Positions 22,070 to 32,744 of a stretch of 64,000 bases of DNA are shown here, one piece after another (position 1 is the stretch's first letter; each line of letters begins with the position of its first letter). The DNA comes from Cylindrodendrum hubeiense (lineage: Eukaryota; Ascomycota; Sordariomycetes; Hypocreales; Nectriaceae), in the NCBI GenBank assembly GCA_014621425.1, contig JAANBB010000011.1, positions 248,001 to 312,000 on the forward strand. The letters run 5' to 3'. The notes under the pieces were generated by a model, which did no database searches, was not told the DNA's origin, and was given only the letters and a program-made list of their open reading frames with translations. The translations under genes were made by a program, and so were the position numbers.

Positions 22070-23503
22070 TCATGCAATATTCAGCACCCCTTTACAATCA
22101 AGATTAAGACCTTGAACATGCAACCTCGCAGCAAACACCTCTATCGGGTGGACTAAGTACAGCCAGGGCGGGTTCTGTCTCAGACGTTCCAGGCACTGGC
22201 TGTATGCAATCTGCCTGTCACGATCTTCTACAGCATCGTTTGCCACTTTGATGAGCTTATCTACCTTGACATCCTCATATCCTTGCCACCACACTGCTCG
22301 AGTCACACTTGAGATTTTGTCGTCAAGTACACGATATGTGCTATGAGGTGATGAGTCAAACAACGCTAGGTCTCCAATCTCTTTCTCAAGTCCGACTTGG
22401 CGAGCATATGCTGCACGGTCCTGTTCCACCTCCACTGTCACCTTGAAGCCGACAGCTTCGAGTGAAGAAACCACGAAGCTCGTGATGGCTTCAGCGCGAT
22501 CTGGCATGTATTCCGGTGTACGTAGAGTTATGGGCCTGCTCAAATCAATTCCCTCGAGCAGCCGTTTCGCCTCCGACAAGTCATAGGGAATAGGCTCAAG
22601 ACTCGCTTTTTGTGAGCCGAGGTGAAATGGACTAACAATGGTGGCTGAAGGTATAGCGAGACCGTTGAATACATCGAGAGCCAGTGCTGCAGTGTCAACA
22701 GCGTGGTTGACGGCGAGTCGCGCATTGGGGGAAGTAAATATTCCATTTTGGCAATTCAGGTAGTAAATGACAGAGAGCGTGTTCGTTGCCCTTCCCCACT
22801 GGAGATTTGGGAGGAAGTCAGGAGGTTTTTCCAGCCTTTCGAGGTTCAGCGCGACGTCAATTTTGCCCTCAGACAACTTCCTGAATCTCTCTTCTGCACT
22901 GGGCTGCGGGCTTTGGCTGTTGCCCCTCGAGCCTGCATACTCCAGCACAGTTCTGCCTTTTTCTTTGTCAAATTCCACGACTCGATACCGTCCAGTGCCC
23001 AGTATCGGTTTCCCGTCAACCGAGACTCTGCAAATGTAAAGCTCAGTAAAGATATCCAAGATAGCAGCTATCGGTTCTGGGTTCTCAACCCTGACGGTTC
23101 TGCCGTTGATCGCGGTGATATTAGCACGCGCGAGGTAGCGATGGTAACTCCACCTCATCCCAAAGGTATCTCTAGAGTTTAGAATCCCATGAATAAATTC
23201 CACGATATGCCCCGCTTCGCATACCACGCCATCGTGGAACACGGCTCCATCGCGGATGTAGAAATGCCATTCGCAGCCGCTTGGAGAATGTTCCCAGCGA
23301 TCAAAGAGAGCTGGGTGTGCTAGGCCGCCAGGCTGCCATTTCAGAAGAGGCTCGAAAACACAATTTTTCAACGTCAGCACACTGGAATCGTCCGTGACCT
23401 GTGTAGGTTGGCGAAAATCGACCTTCTCGAGGCTAATGCGAAGGGTGCTTGTTTTCATGGTCAAATGACTAGTAGATGATTGGTATGGAGATCCCTTGTC
23501 CAT
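22070..23503 (-). CDS. Bacterial-type extracellular solute-binding protein family 5 (DppA/OppA-like), 477 aa, intronless
   Basis: The sequence follows the SBP_bac_5 pattern: an early segment LTLKNCVFEPLLKW, then WEHSPSGCEWHFYIRDGAVFHDG (the conserved W...F.LR.gv.FhdG motif), then LGTGRYRVVEFDKEKG (the GTGPY motif), and ARLAVNHAVDTAALALDVFNG (the R.A...aiDr..l.....G motif). In bacteria these proteins bind peptides, nickel or other solutes for an ABC importer. Here there is no obvious signal peptide, lipobox or intron, so the protein is probably cytosolic and its role is unknown. A second ATG at 23458 (MKTSTLRISLEKV) starts closer to the conserved region and may be the true start. The gene shares a ~490-bp promoter with the MFS transporter at 23995. 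Confidence 0.85.
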   Translation of the reverse strand: MDKGSPYQSSTSHLTMKTSTLRISLEKVDFRQPTQVTDDSSVLTLKNCVFEPLLKWQPGGLAHPALFDRWEHSPSGCEWHFYIRDGAVFHDGVVCEAGHIVEFIHGILNSRDTFGMRWSYHRYLARANITAINGRTVRVENPEPIAAILDIFTELYICRVSVDGKPILGTGRYRVVEFDKEKGRTVLEYAGSRGNSQSPQPSAEERFRKLSEGKIDVALNLERLEKPPDFLPNLQWGRATNTLSVIYYLNCQNGIFTSPNARLAVNHAVDTAALALDVFNGLAIPSATIVSPFHLGSQKASLEPIPYDLSEAKRLLEGIDLSRPITLRTPEYMPDRAEAITSFVVSSLEAVGFKVTVEVEQDRAAYARQVGLEKEIGDLALFDSSPHSTYRVLDDKISSVTRAVWWQGYEDVKVDKLIKVANDAVEDRDRQIAYSQCLERLRQNPPWLYLVHPIEVFAARLHVQGLNLDCKGVLNIA

Positions 23504-23994
23504 ACCAGATTGACCGCAATAATCGCGGTGTGCAAGGGCTTTTTAAGCCAGGATGCGAAAATTCTCGCGTCTGACTCGATGACATGGTTTTGGTAATCAC
23601 GACGTACACGGTATCGTTGGCGTAATAGCTCTGACTACTATGATGGTTGCAGCCAGCCAGGGTTAAGATCCACTGAGGAGCCCACCGATACACCCGCAGT
23701 CGGACAAGCTCCCTATTAGGATCTGATTCAAACCATTTTGCAGGGTTTCAACACCTAATCTCCATTTTTCCCCAAAAGTTCACGGCCATAAGTAGGCTTT
23801 TGCTAGCCACCTAATTCAGAGACACAATATTGGGTCTAAATGGTGTCATGACGGCAGACCCACCGTGCATTATCAAGACGAAGCAAGGGCGAGGACGTCG
23901 TAAAATAGTATTTCTCATATATGGTTATGAACCTGCTTTCTCGGGAGATTATTATGGTCATTTTAAACCCTCCTACATGTACTAATAAGTCAAC
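23504..23994. promoter_or_regulatory. Shared promoter of SBP-like and MFS genes
   Basis: The two genes start on opposite strands about 490 bp apart. No gene lies between. CCCCAA at 23770-23775 is the reverse of an Adr1-type TTGGGG core, but so short a motif can occur by chance. Confidence 0.4.
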
Positions 23995-25938
23995 ATGTCT
24001 GTATCCAAGGCAGTAGCCCTTCCCGACGTGGCGAACGACAGCTTGAATCACGAGGTCAAAACAACATCCCGTTGGCGCCGTATAGCAGGGCTGTTCTGGG
24101 ATTCCTTCGAAGGAGATCCAAGGGACAGAAAGTATGTTCGAAAGCTTGATAGCTTCATGTTGTAAGTCAACGTCTATCTGCGACCCAGCCCAGAGTCGAT
24201 ACTAAATGCAGCAACTAAAGCACGACTATTTGTCTCGGTTACTTCATCAAATACCTAGACCAGACAAACATCAGTAAGTTGTTCTATCACTGCTACACAG
24301 TGGTCTTGTTCTGAGTTTTGCGATCTACAGGTAACGCCTTCGTTAGTGGCATGCGAGAAGACGTGAGTTATACCTACCTTGCATGTTATATCCCCAGAGT
24401 CTAACGTATTACTGTCCTCCAGCTTGAGCTTTATGGCAATGAAAGGAACTGGCTCAATATCTGGTTCAGCCTTGGCGTCATGGTTGGCAGTTTGCCGACA
24501 ATGATGTTCCAACTAAGCTGGGCGCGACCTTCCTACTTCATTCCAGCTTGCGAGATTGTCTGGTCTGCTCTTGTAATGAGTATGGCTGCGGCGAAAAATA
24601 TTGAAACTGTAAGCTCTTATTATTAAATCAGTATTGACTTACCTCAAAGGTCACAAATACTAATTTGTACAGCTGTACGCTCTCAGATTCTTTATTGGCC
24701 TTTTTGAAGCGTGCGCATTCCCTGGCTACATCGCGTTACTAGGCGGTTGGTACGGTCCCAAAGAGCTCACAAAACGGGTTGCCATTCTGTTAGAGATTGA
24801 GTCGATAGCCAGTATGTTCAGTGGGTACTTGCAAGCGGGACTTTACAAAAGTATGGATGGCCGGCACGGCATTGCCGGATGGAGATGGCTATTTATCATG
24901 GACGGTGTCATTTCTGTGCCAATCGCTTTGTGGGGATTCTTTGGTATCCCAGATCTCCCACATACGACTAAGGCATTCTACTTGAGCGCAGAAGATCGAG
25001 CATACGGGATTCAACGAATCGAAAAGGTTGGACAACGGCCGCCAGTGAAGCTATCCTATAAGGTAATCAAGGAAGTCTACTCTGGTTGGAAGATTTGGGC
25101 TTTTGTCTTCCCCTACGTGTAAGTCCTACGGCTCGGGTAAACGCTCCAATTTGAAGCTAATGTGATCCCAGAATGTTAGCAGCATGCCACACCGCAACAA
25201 GCTACTTCAATCTCTGGCTTTCTGCTGCTGGCTACAGCGTCGTCAAAGTAAACGTTCTGCCAACCGGTGGCAACGCAGTCGCTATCGTTGTTACTATCTT
25301 TTGGGGAATATTAGCAGACCGCACAGGCAAGAGATTGATCCTCATCAATAGCTTGGTGTTGTTGATGATACTGTCAAATATCTTGCTATCGGTGTGGAAT
25401 ATTCCCAAAGCAGGCCTTATGTTCGCCTATTACCTGTCGTACGCTGGGTCAGCAACAACACCAGTACTGATTGTGAGTTTTGGTCCTGTTCCATGGTTTA
25501 CTACCAAAGTTGAAGAGATTTTACTAACAATGGTAAAGGCCTGGGGCGCGGAGTTGAATGCCAGTAACCCGAATTTGAGACAGTTGCTCGTCGCGACTTC
25601 CAACATTGTCTCCTACGCCTGGGTTCTCTGGGTTCCACGTAAGCTGATATTTCTGATATCACCCTCAAGACACCGTGTAACATCTAACATGATTAATGGC
25701 AGTGGTTCTATTTCCTACCTACGATGCTCCCAAATACAAGTACGGTTATCAGATCTTGGTCCTATTTGGCGGCCTTGCAATAGTCGGTACATTCCTGCTG
25801 TCGTATTTGCACAAACGCGATGTGTAAGTTTATTCCCATAGCCCTCCAACTAAACTTTATAAGCTAATATTTAAAATAAAAAGGAAGAAGAGGTCTATTG
25901 AAAATGAGGACATATTGACAGACGGATATTCGGAGTAG
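23995..25938 (+). CDS. MFS transporter, Dal5/pantothenate-vitamin anion:cation symporter family (486 aa, 9 exons)
   Basis: Exons: 23995-24161, 24221-24273, 24331-24362, 24423-24608, 24673-25118, 25172-25472, 25539-25638, 25703-25823 and 25884-25938, summing to 487 codons. The joined protein has CLGYFIKYLDQTNISNAFVS in the first membrane segment, then a NERNWLNIWFSLGVMVG segment, RFFIGLFEACAFPG, and GWRWLFIMDGVISVPIALWG, all diagnostic of the Dal5/Fen2-like anion:cation symporters (allantoate, pantothenate, nicotinate, biotin). About 12 membrane segments can be traced. It should import a small carboxylate across the plasma membrane; the substrate cannot be read from sequence. It diverges from the solute-binding-protein gene and converges on the Old Yellow Enzyme gene. 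Confidence 0.9.
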
Positions 25939-26312
25939 TCCGTTTTAGCTTCTTGTTATATTTGATGACTTCTTCGCGAATACCCTGGTCCTTCGTGATT
26001 TACTTTGCATCACTCGACACCTTTGTGTGTACTGGGTGGTTGCAGGTCATATTTTAAGTATTGATACCTTATCGGGGCTTCTCCCAATCCTTCATTTTCC
26101 TCTGGTCATCATTCAAGTAGATAATTGTATTTCAAGGACATATTTAATCATGTATGAAGCTAACTCTGTCTTTAACGTCCAATGATTGTGGAATAATGGC
26201 ACGGTCAGCCCAGTTCAAATATCCGTCCCGTTTGTCGTTATTTCGCCACTTGCTGTAAGTGAATGGGAAATTAGCAGGACTTCTTGTGGACGTAGAAACT
26301 GGAGTCAACTTA
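25939..26312. other. Convergent 3' spacer
   Basis: Spacer between transporter and Old Yellow Enzyme 3' ends. No gene seen. Confidence 0.5.
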
Positions 26313-27484
26313 CTACCACCAATGTTCATCGCCTGGTTGTTCTTCGTAGAGACTATCGGCCTGGCCAGCTTGAAGCTTTTCGACGTAATCTGGATTGTAA
26401 AGCAGGGGCCTCCCGATTACCACTCCATCCATGAGCCCATTCTCGATCCACTCATCTGCTTCTGATGGCGAAAAGGCTGTATTTCCAAAGAGAAGTGTAT
26501 TTTTGAGGATTGGGCGCAGGTAAGCGATTGGGTCCCATCGAACTCCGCGTGGCTTTCCGTCAATCATCAAATCGTATGACGCCCACCATCGCATGACCTG
26601 AACATAAGCAAGGCCGAGCTTTTCGAGTTCTGTGCAAAAGCCTCCGTAGGTTGCCTTTGAAGCCTCAACTGACGGCTTCCCATCGGCGTCAAGCTCTCCC
26701 ATGTCATTGTATCCCCCGCACGGGGCAATCTTGACGCCAATGCGATTCCAGGGAAAGTGCTCATGCATCTTGGCCAGGCATGCCAAGGAGAACTTCATTC
26801 TGTTTTCTAGGGAACCGCCCCAGCCATCTTGCCGAAGGTTACTGTGAGACTCAAGGAATTGCATTGGCAGATATCCGTTGGCGTTGTGGATCTCCACCCC
26901 ATCGAACCCAGCCTCCTTGGCAAGGCGGGATGCACGACCGTAAAGCTCGATTATCTTTTTGGGGTCCTCAATTGGCGTTGGAGTGACATATCCAGGCGCT
27001 CCAGGCACGTTACGGAACTTGCCTCCTCGTGCAGCGATTGCAGAGGGGCCGGGTACGGGTTCGCCAGACTCCCGCTGAACTCGCGTTCCAGGGTGTGCAA
27101 CGCGGCCAACGTGGTGGAGTTGGCAAAATATTAAACCGCCGCGCTCATGAACGGCCTGAGTGACCTTTTTCCAGCCGTCGACATGCTCTTCGGAATAGAT
27201 TCCAGGCATAAATGTCCATTCAACACCCTGTGGGCAGATCAAAGCAGCCTCTGAAATCTAAGGAAAGGTCACGGTCAGTTAGCACAAGCAATCCAAGATA
27301 GTAAATGCTTAAGTGTCCTCACAATTAATCCAGTTCCGGCTCGCTCGGCGTAGTACGGAACGTGAAGATTCTCCCGCGGAATGTTATCGCGGTTTCTCGT
27401 CAATGAGGCCATGACTACGCGGTTCTTCAACTCAAGGTCTCCCACCACCAGGGGCTTCAAAATGTTCTCAAAATCGGACCCCAT
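26313..27484 (-). CDS. NADH:flavin oxidoreductase, Old Yellow Enzyme family (368 aa, 2 exons)
   Basis: Exons on the minus strand: 27484-27323 and 27257-26313, giving 369 codons over a 65-nt intron. The TIM-barrel motifs of FMN-binding ene-reductases are clear: LVVGDLELKNRVVMASLTR near the N-terminus, FCQLHHVGRVAHPG, GFDGVEIHNANGYLPMQF (substrate His and Asn), NLRQDGWGGSLENR, and FGNTAFSPSEADEWI...DGVVIGRPLLYNPD for phosphate binding. Such enzymes reduce activated C=C bonds of enones, acrylates or nitro compounds with NAD(P)H. The first true ATG is at 27484; the frame further upstream starts only from GTG. It lies between a transporter and an unknown gene, in a group that looks catabolic. Confidence 0.92.
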
Positions 27485-27921
27485 ATTGTTGATGCGACGG
27501 AAGATCAGCGATGCCACAATAACGAACTCAATGAATCTAGTAAGACACGATCTTGCTTCCTAAATCACATTGAGAAGAATACTCGTGTGCCACTGATTGA
27601 CTCTACAGACGCCTAATATCGTTGAACCTTGAAAAAGTAGCTCCATGCTGTGATTGGTGTATTCCCGGGCGATTAGATACCCCAACATCCCCGAACCTCC
27701 AAGAATCCCGAGCCATGACTAATTCCTTCTCCAACTGACTCGAGGGTGCCCGGGGACCCGCCAGATGGTTAGCGTGAGAGACTCGGAATGGCTTGCAAAT
27801 AAGGCATTCATAGAATATTTCGGCCTTCACATCATGCCTTCATATTTTACACGGTGTGCTGTTTGTGTCTCTCTGGATTATCTAAGTTCAGATTTAACGC
27901 AAATTTAACGTCAAAGGGCCA
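27485..27921. promoter_or_regulatory. Divergent promoter of OYE and unknown gene
   Basis: Both neighbours start here, on opposite strands. Near the middle, at 27697-27719, is a motif with the core ATCCCGAGCC that recurs 4.9 kb away before the C2H2 regulator. Confidence 0.45.
27697..27719 (+). promoter_or_regulatory. Shared motif, copy 1 (CTCCAAG + ATCCCGAGCC)
   Basis: CTCCAAG, then AATCCCGAGCC, then ATGAC. The same string, with two extra bases and one change, is at 32608-32632 upstream of the C2H2 regulator. CTCCAA is the reverse of TTGGAG, the core bound by yeast Adr1. A role as a regulator site is inferred. Confidence 0.45.
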
Positions 27922-28740
27922 ATGATGTTGTCAACAATCAGTTACCAGGACCTTAATGATTTCAGTGGGCTCCCCGCTGTTCGAGAAATTCTTGGTCGGC
28001 GGGACCCAGGATTTACCATCAATGGGCTCCTTAAGCTTGCCGAAAATGATGCTATCAATAAGCTGGTGAGTCTCATCATATCAGTACTTGAATAGAAGAA
28101 ATAGGCGTCAGCTGGCGGACATTGCGTTACAGAAAGACATAACCATTCAGAAGCATGAGCTTGCTACTTCATCGTCTCCAGCATTGGATGCAGTGGCTAC
28201 TATTATGAAGGCCTTACACTCCCTCTCTCATACAATCTTTAAGAACCTCTCTCATGGTGTTGAATTGCCTTGGGAGAAATACCTGGGTGAGATGCACGAG
28301 TTTGCTGCGCCGGGAAAAGACGAGCTACGAGTTGTGCCTCGGGGTGAAAGCATCGATAACGAATGGTCAACATTGGTAAGTTCATAAATGTTCCAAACTT
28401 GCAATATTTTCCGGGTGATGGGCGTGGTCTAATGTCTTTCTCTTAGACCATTGTTGTGAATTCCTCTTCACCACAAGAAGCACTGGTGCTATTTGGCGCA
28501 GCCCTGTCTGTGTTTACTGAAGGGATCAGCCCAATGCCAACTGGATCTAAGATTAATGGCGATTTTCTGCCTGCTGCATCTAACGATGAACAAAGCTATT
28601 GGCTTGTCTACTATGTGCGACCAAATGAGGATGTCTGGTACACGAGAACTGCGGGGGCGTTGATGACTCCGCTGAGCACACAGGAATATGATTCAGGGGA
28701 ACGTGTAAAGGATGTAGTAGGAATTCACCAAATATTTTGA
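27922..28740 (+). CDS. Hypothetical protein (233 aa, 3 exons)
   Basis: Proposed exons: 27922-28065, 28112-28375 and 28447-28740; all joins are phase 0 and sum to 234 codons. Intron 1 is only 46 nt (GTGAGT to CAG) and is the least certain join; intron 2 (71 nt) is standard. The protein begins MMLSTISYQDLNDFSG, is soluble, has an acidic-aromatic C-terminal half (YWLVYYVRPNEDVWYTRTAG) and no signal peptide or membrane segment. I do not recognise a family. It diverges from the Old Yellow Enzyme gene and is followed on the same strand by the metallo-hydrolase, so it may belong to the same local pathway. Confidence 0.55.
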
Positions 28741-29048
28741 GCCCACCAGATGAGAAATACTACCATCAATCATACCATCATTAAAATCAACAGTCTTCGC
28801 TTTGTGCTCGAGTCAGTGACTGACGAGGTCAATCCACACCACCCTCGAAGTGCGGGGAAATCTCTGCTCATCACATCTACCCCGGCTCAAGGAAGCGTGG
28901 AGAATGTGGAGAACCCCGGTGTTGCCCTGTCTTGTAGTTTTCGGCCAGGACATAAAGCAGGGGGTTCAGCCTGCTCACACGGTCATTAAATCTCATTAAA
29001 TCTGCCTAACTGCTTGAGTACCACTCAGATCCAACAACCTTAGGAAAG
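28741..29048. other. Intergenic spacer before the metallo-hydrolase
   Basis: About 300 bp with no supported gene; probably 3' UTR plus promoter. Confidence 0.45.
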
Positions 29049-30433
29049 ATGACAGAAATCGTACCTCTCCCGGCCCCGAGTCTTCACCTTCCAGCTTCGT
29101 CAACGACGGTGCGCGTACAGGCAATTGACACAACCACACGCATGGTGTGTGATGCCCGCGCATTCGTCCAGCCTCCTCTTGTCGGCCATGAGAAGCTCAA
29201 CTTCAAGACCATGTGCTTTCTACTCGAGCACACAACATCCTCGGGATCCGAACACGTACTCTTTGACTGTGGCTCCCGAAAGGACTTCTGGAACGGCTCG
29301 CCCCAGACGAAGAGGATGATTGAGGGACACGTCCCTGCAGTTCAGGTTGATCATGGTGTTGATGAAATTCTCACCTCCGCTGGCTTTGACCTAGCAGACC
29401 TAAGTATGCATCTTCATTTCACCATCTAGCATCTACCCATCGTCGTGCGCCAGCTAATACTATTTCCCAGAGGCCATCGTGTGGAGCCATTGGCACTGGG
29501 ACCACATCGGCGACGGGTCGAAATTCCCATCCACCACAGATATCGTGGTTGGACCAGGGTTTACTGACGAGTTTGTCCCAGGTTGGCCCGAGAACCCAGA
29601 GAGCTTCGTCCTGACCAGTGATTTGGAGCAAGTTCATCTCCCAAACGAATGAACCACCGATGCTAACTTTGAGATCAAGGGGACACCAAATACATGAACC
29701 GAAGTTCGACATGACAGTCGCCGGATTCTCTGCTCATGACTACTTCGGCGACGGCTCCTTCTACTTGCTAGATGTGCCTGGCGTTAGTTTTCCAAATTTT
29801 GTTCCTGATAACTCGCCTTCCACTAAACTCGCGTATTAGCATGCCCTCGGTCACATCTGCGGACTGGCACGTACTACACCAGACACCTTTGTTTTCATGG
29901 GAGGTGATTGTTGTCATTATGCCGGCGCTTTTCGGCCAACGCCGTACTTGCCACTGCCGTCAAACATTCCGACCGAGGAACTTGATGCCTATTACCCTCG
30001 TCCTTGTCCGTGCTCTGCGTTCACAATTCACCATCCCACAGTAAGGCATGGTGCGAACGCAAGCTCCGACGAATCTCGGACAAAGCCGTTCTACGATATT
30101 TCCCAAGCCCCTGGCAGCGCTTACAGTTTTGGTGATATCGCTCAGTCAAGCGTCAATATGCTCCAGGCGCTAGATGCTCACCCGTCAATCTTCATTTGTC
30201 TTGCACACGATGATGTTCTTTTCAATATCCTCCCACTACTAAATCACGAACCAACGGCAGACATCAATGACTGGAGACGCTTAGGATATAAAGAAAGGTC
30301 TCGCTGGGCATTTCTCAATGAACTCCCTAAAGGCGACAAGCCAGGACGAAAACCTTTAGTAAATGGGTTGAGGCGCGAAGGCAGACTTATTTATTGGAAA
30401 GAAGATGGCGGGTTCACTGATGTCGACAAATAG
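29049..30433 (+). CDS. Metallo-beta-lactamase-fold hydrolase (402 aa, 4 exons)
   Basis: Exons: 29049-29403, 29471-29627, 29680-29782 and 29840-30433; total 403 codons. The zinc motif SHWHWDH (H-x-H-x-D-H) is at about residues 124-130. Further metal ligands are in LLDVPGHALGHICGL and FMGGDCCHYAGAF. This layout matches lactonase-like members of the fold (N-acyl homoserine lactonase relatives) that cleave ester or lactone bonds. The second intron (29628-29679) only keeps frame if it starts with GC (GA then GCAAGT); it has a GCTAAC branch site and ends AAG. Using the nearest GT instead gives the wrong phase. The gene lies among OYE, ADH and transporter genes and may open a lactone or ester intermediate. 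Confidence 0.88.
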
Positions 30434-30624
30434 TAATTCTTACACTGCACATTCATGGTTCTCATCACACACAATAAGTAAGACTTAGCAGATAATATTT
30501 GAAGAAACTAATAAAGACTTCTCTATTTTCTCTACATTCGTGGCGCACTGAATGATACGGGATAACTCTGAAAAACATTCCATTTGTGACAAGGTCCTAG
30601 TGAACTCAGCCCATGTCTGACTAT

Positions 30625-31796
30625 TTATAAAGTTAACAATACCTTGTGAACCTTGCGGGCATTAAAAAGCTCATAGGCCTCGGAGGCCTGCTCGAGCTTC
30701 ATGTGGCATTCGCATAGGAAAGCAACCTTGTCCTGAACTTCAATCAAGCATTCGAGTGCCTCTTCGAATATACCACGCACAGGACAGCGACCCCAAGCAA
30801 TTGTGACATTCTTGGCGTATAGAGTCGGGCCATGAAATGAAACTTCCTCCGTCTGGACTCCCACGCTGCTGATGCTTCCAAACGGGCGCACCATGTCCAC
30901 GCAAAGCTGCATGGCGGCAACAGTTCCAACGACCTCTAATACAACATCCGCACCGCGCCCCTCGGTTGCGGCTAAAATCTTTGCGGTTGGGTTTTCTGTG
31001 AGTAGTAGTGGCGTGGCTCCCAGTTTCTGGGCCTCTGCAAGGCGCTCTGGGACCATGTCAATGGCAAAGATGTTATCGCACCACTGGGAAGCGGCTGCTA
31101 TGGCGCAGATCCCAACTGGGCCGCATCCAACCACGACGGTGCAGGCGGATTTGGCCTCGTCTCTAGGAAGCGGTTTGAGGAAACGGGAAGCGCAGAAGTA
31201 CCCGGTTGGAAAGATATCGCCCATTAGAACCAACATATTGTCCGGGAGCGATGCCGGCTTAGGTACAAGGGTTGAGCTGGCAAACGGCACTCGGACATAT
31301 TCAGCCTGGCCTCCATCAATGCTTGTGGCTCCAGCACTGTTTCCTAAATATTTGGCGGTCAGAGAAAACTCCATTTGAATGGGTGCCAAGTTCTTACCAA
31401 AGAGGAAACTGTTCTCACATCGGCTGGTTTGCTTCTTTTTACAATAAAAGCAATACCCGCATTGTGTCGTAAACGTTGCCTATGGAAGTCGGGTTTAGTC
31501 GGCGGCATGTGTCTCGGAATGTTTCTACATACCACAACCGAGTCGCCGATATTGAGCCCAGTGACTTGACTCCCTATTTGATGGACAACTCCGGCGAATT
31601 CATGGCCTGGAATGAAGCCAGTGGGAATCTTTTGGTGTCCGCGATACCAATGCAGGTCGCTTCCACAGAGGGCCGCAACGCTCACTTTAACGATGGCATC
31701 GCGAGGGTCCTGGATGACAGGGCGTTTGCGCTCCTCCACAGCTACCTGGCCCACTCCCTTGAAGATTACTGCCCTCATCGAGCTTTCTGATGCCAT
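30625..31796 (-). CDS. Zinc-dependent alcohol dehydrogenase, MDR family (354 aa, 3 exons)
   Basis: Exons on the minus strand: 31796-31533, 31479-31398 and 31343-30625, giving 355 codons. The catalytic zinc ligands are in VAALCGSDLHWYRG (Cys) and GFIPGHEFAG (His-Glu). The structural zinc loop CGYCFYCKKKQTSRC is rebuilt in exon 2. The NAD(P) fold reads VVVGCGPVGICAIAAA. Length and pattern fit medium-chain dehydrogenases related to sorbitol or formaldehyde dehydrogenases; the substrate is not clear. A second ATG at 31778 could also serve as the start. It shares its upstream region with the C2H2 regulator at 32745. Confidence 0.92.
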
Positions 31797-32744
31797 AGTT
31801 TGTCTGTGCTTCCCGTATGTATTTGGCCCCGTCTCGAGTGATAATTATTTCACCGAGATAGAGTCTGCTTGGTGTTATCGCAGAGTTAGCTGCACAGCCG
31901 CGTTTACCCTGCACCTATAAAGACCTGCAGCAGCCTGCAGCAACACATCATTGCTTCACAGAAGAAATAGCATGGGGAGAAAAATGCTTCCCCGCAATCG
32001 ATAGTTCCGTCGCCAGGGCTCTACCGATGGAGAATGACGCGTGAAGCTTCCGGGGAGGCCGGTGGCTGCTTGAACGACCCAAAAAGAGTTAGCCTCCTTT
32101 ACCTCTCTATGACTGGTCTGGCTTAGTGATGGGGTGATTACAAATCGTCGGGGTAGAAATTGACGAAGCCACACTACTTCGATCAGTTTGTTGGAGAAGA
32201 AATGATTGATCCCCACTCTCAAGATATCGGCAAGTCCAGATCTTGGACCATTGGAAACCAATCATAGATTCAACAGTCACATCTCTGGGCTCGGTGTTCG
32301 ACGAAGTTATCTTTATTTGAGTGTGTGGTCTAATCTATCGTCTTGAGATTAAAGTGGTAGTCATAAACCTGGTGGACATTGCTGATGATGCCTACCCTAC
32401 ACCATCTTCGCAATCCATAACACCAAACGCGTCGACATTGGTCTGTCTAGATTGTAGTCCTCAATTGCGGCCATAGCTTTAAAACCGGCCTCCAGCTAGA
32501 AGTAGCCTACGCCCCTTACCTGATCTTTGACAACAGAACATGCGGATATCCATGCTAGGGCGATGATAGCCCTTACCTGGCGCCAAACACGTGAGCGAGC
32601 GGGGAGACTCCAAGAGAATCCCGAGCCCTGACGTAACTTCCCGCCGTCACCATCATCACCACCTTGCCAGACAGCGCAGTTCACCTGTCCTGCTTGCCTG
32701 TCCTGCTCAAACTCGCCCTGCTAGATGTCCTTGTATCAGCTCAT
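31797..32744. promoter_or_regulatory. Divergent promoter of ADH and C2H2 regulator
   Basis: A 950-bp spacer between divergent starts. It contains a second copy of the shared motif at 32608-32632 and a short CAGCAGCCTGCAGCA direct repeat at about 31927-31941. No gene is supported. Confidence 0.45.
32608..32632 (+). promoter_or_regulatory. Shared motif, copy 2 (CTCCAAG + ATCCCGAGCC)
   Basis: CTCCAAG, GAATCCCGAGCC, then CTGAC, about 115 bp before the ATG of the C2H2 regulator. It matches 27697-27719 over its whole length except for a 2-base gap and one substitution. If the regulator is Adr1-like, this would be a self-regulation site. Confidence 0.45.

Noticed and set aside
22703..23182. 159-residue open frame opposite the solute-binding-protein gene
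   Set aside because: It is the antisense shadow of a strongly recognisable protein and has no family traits of its own.
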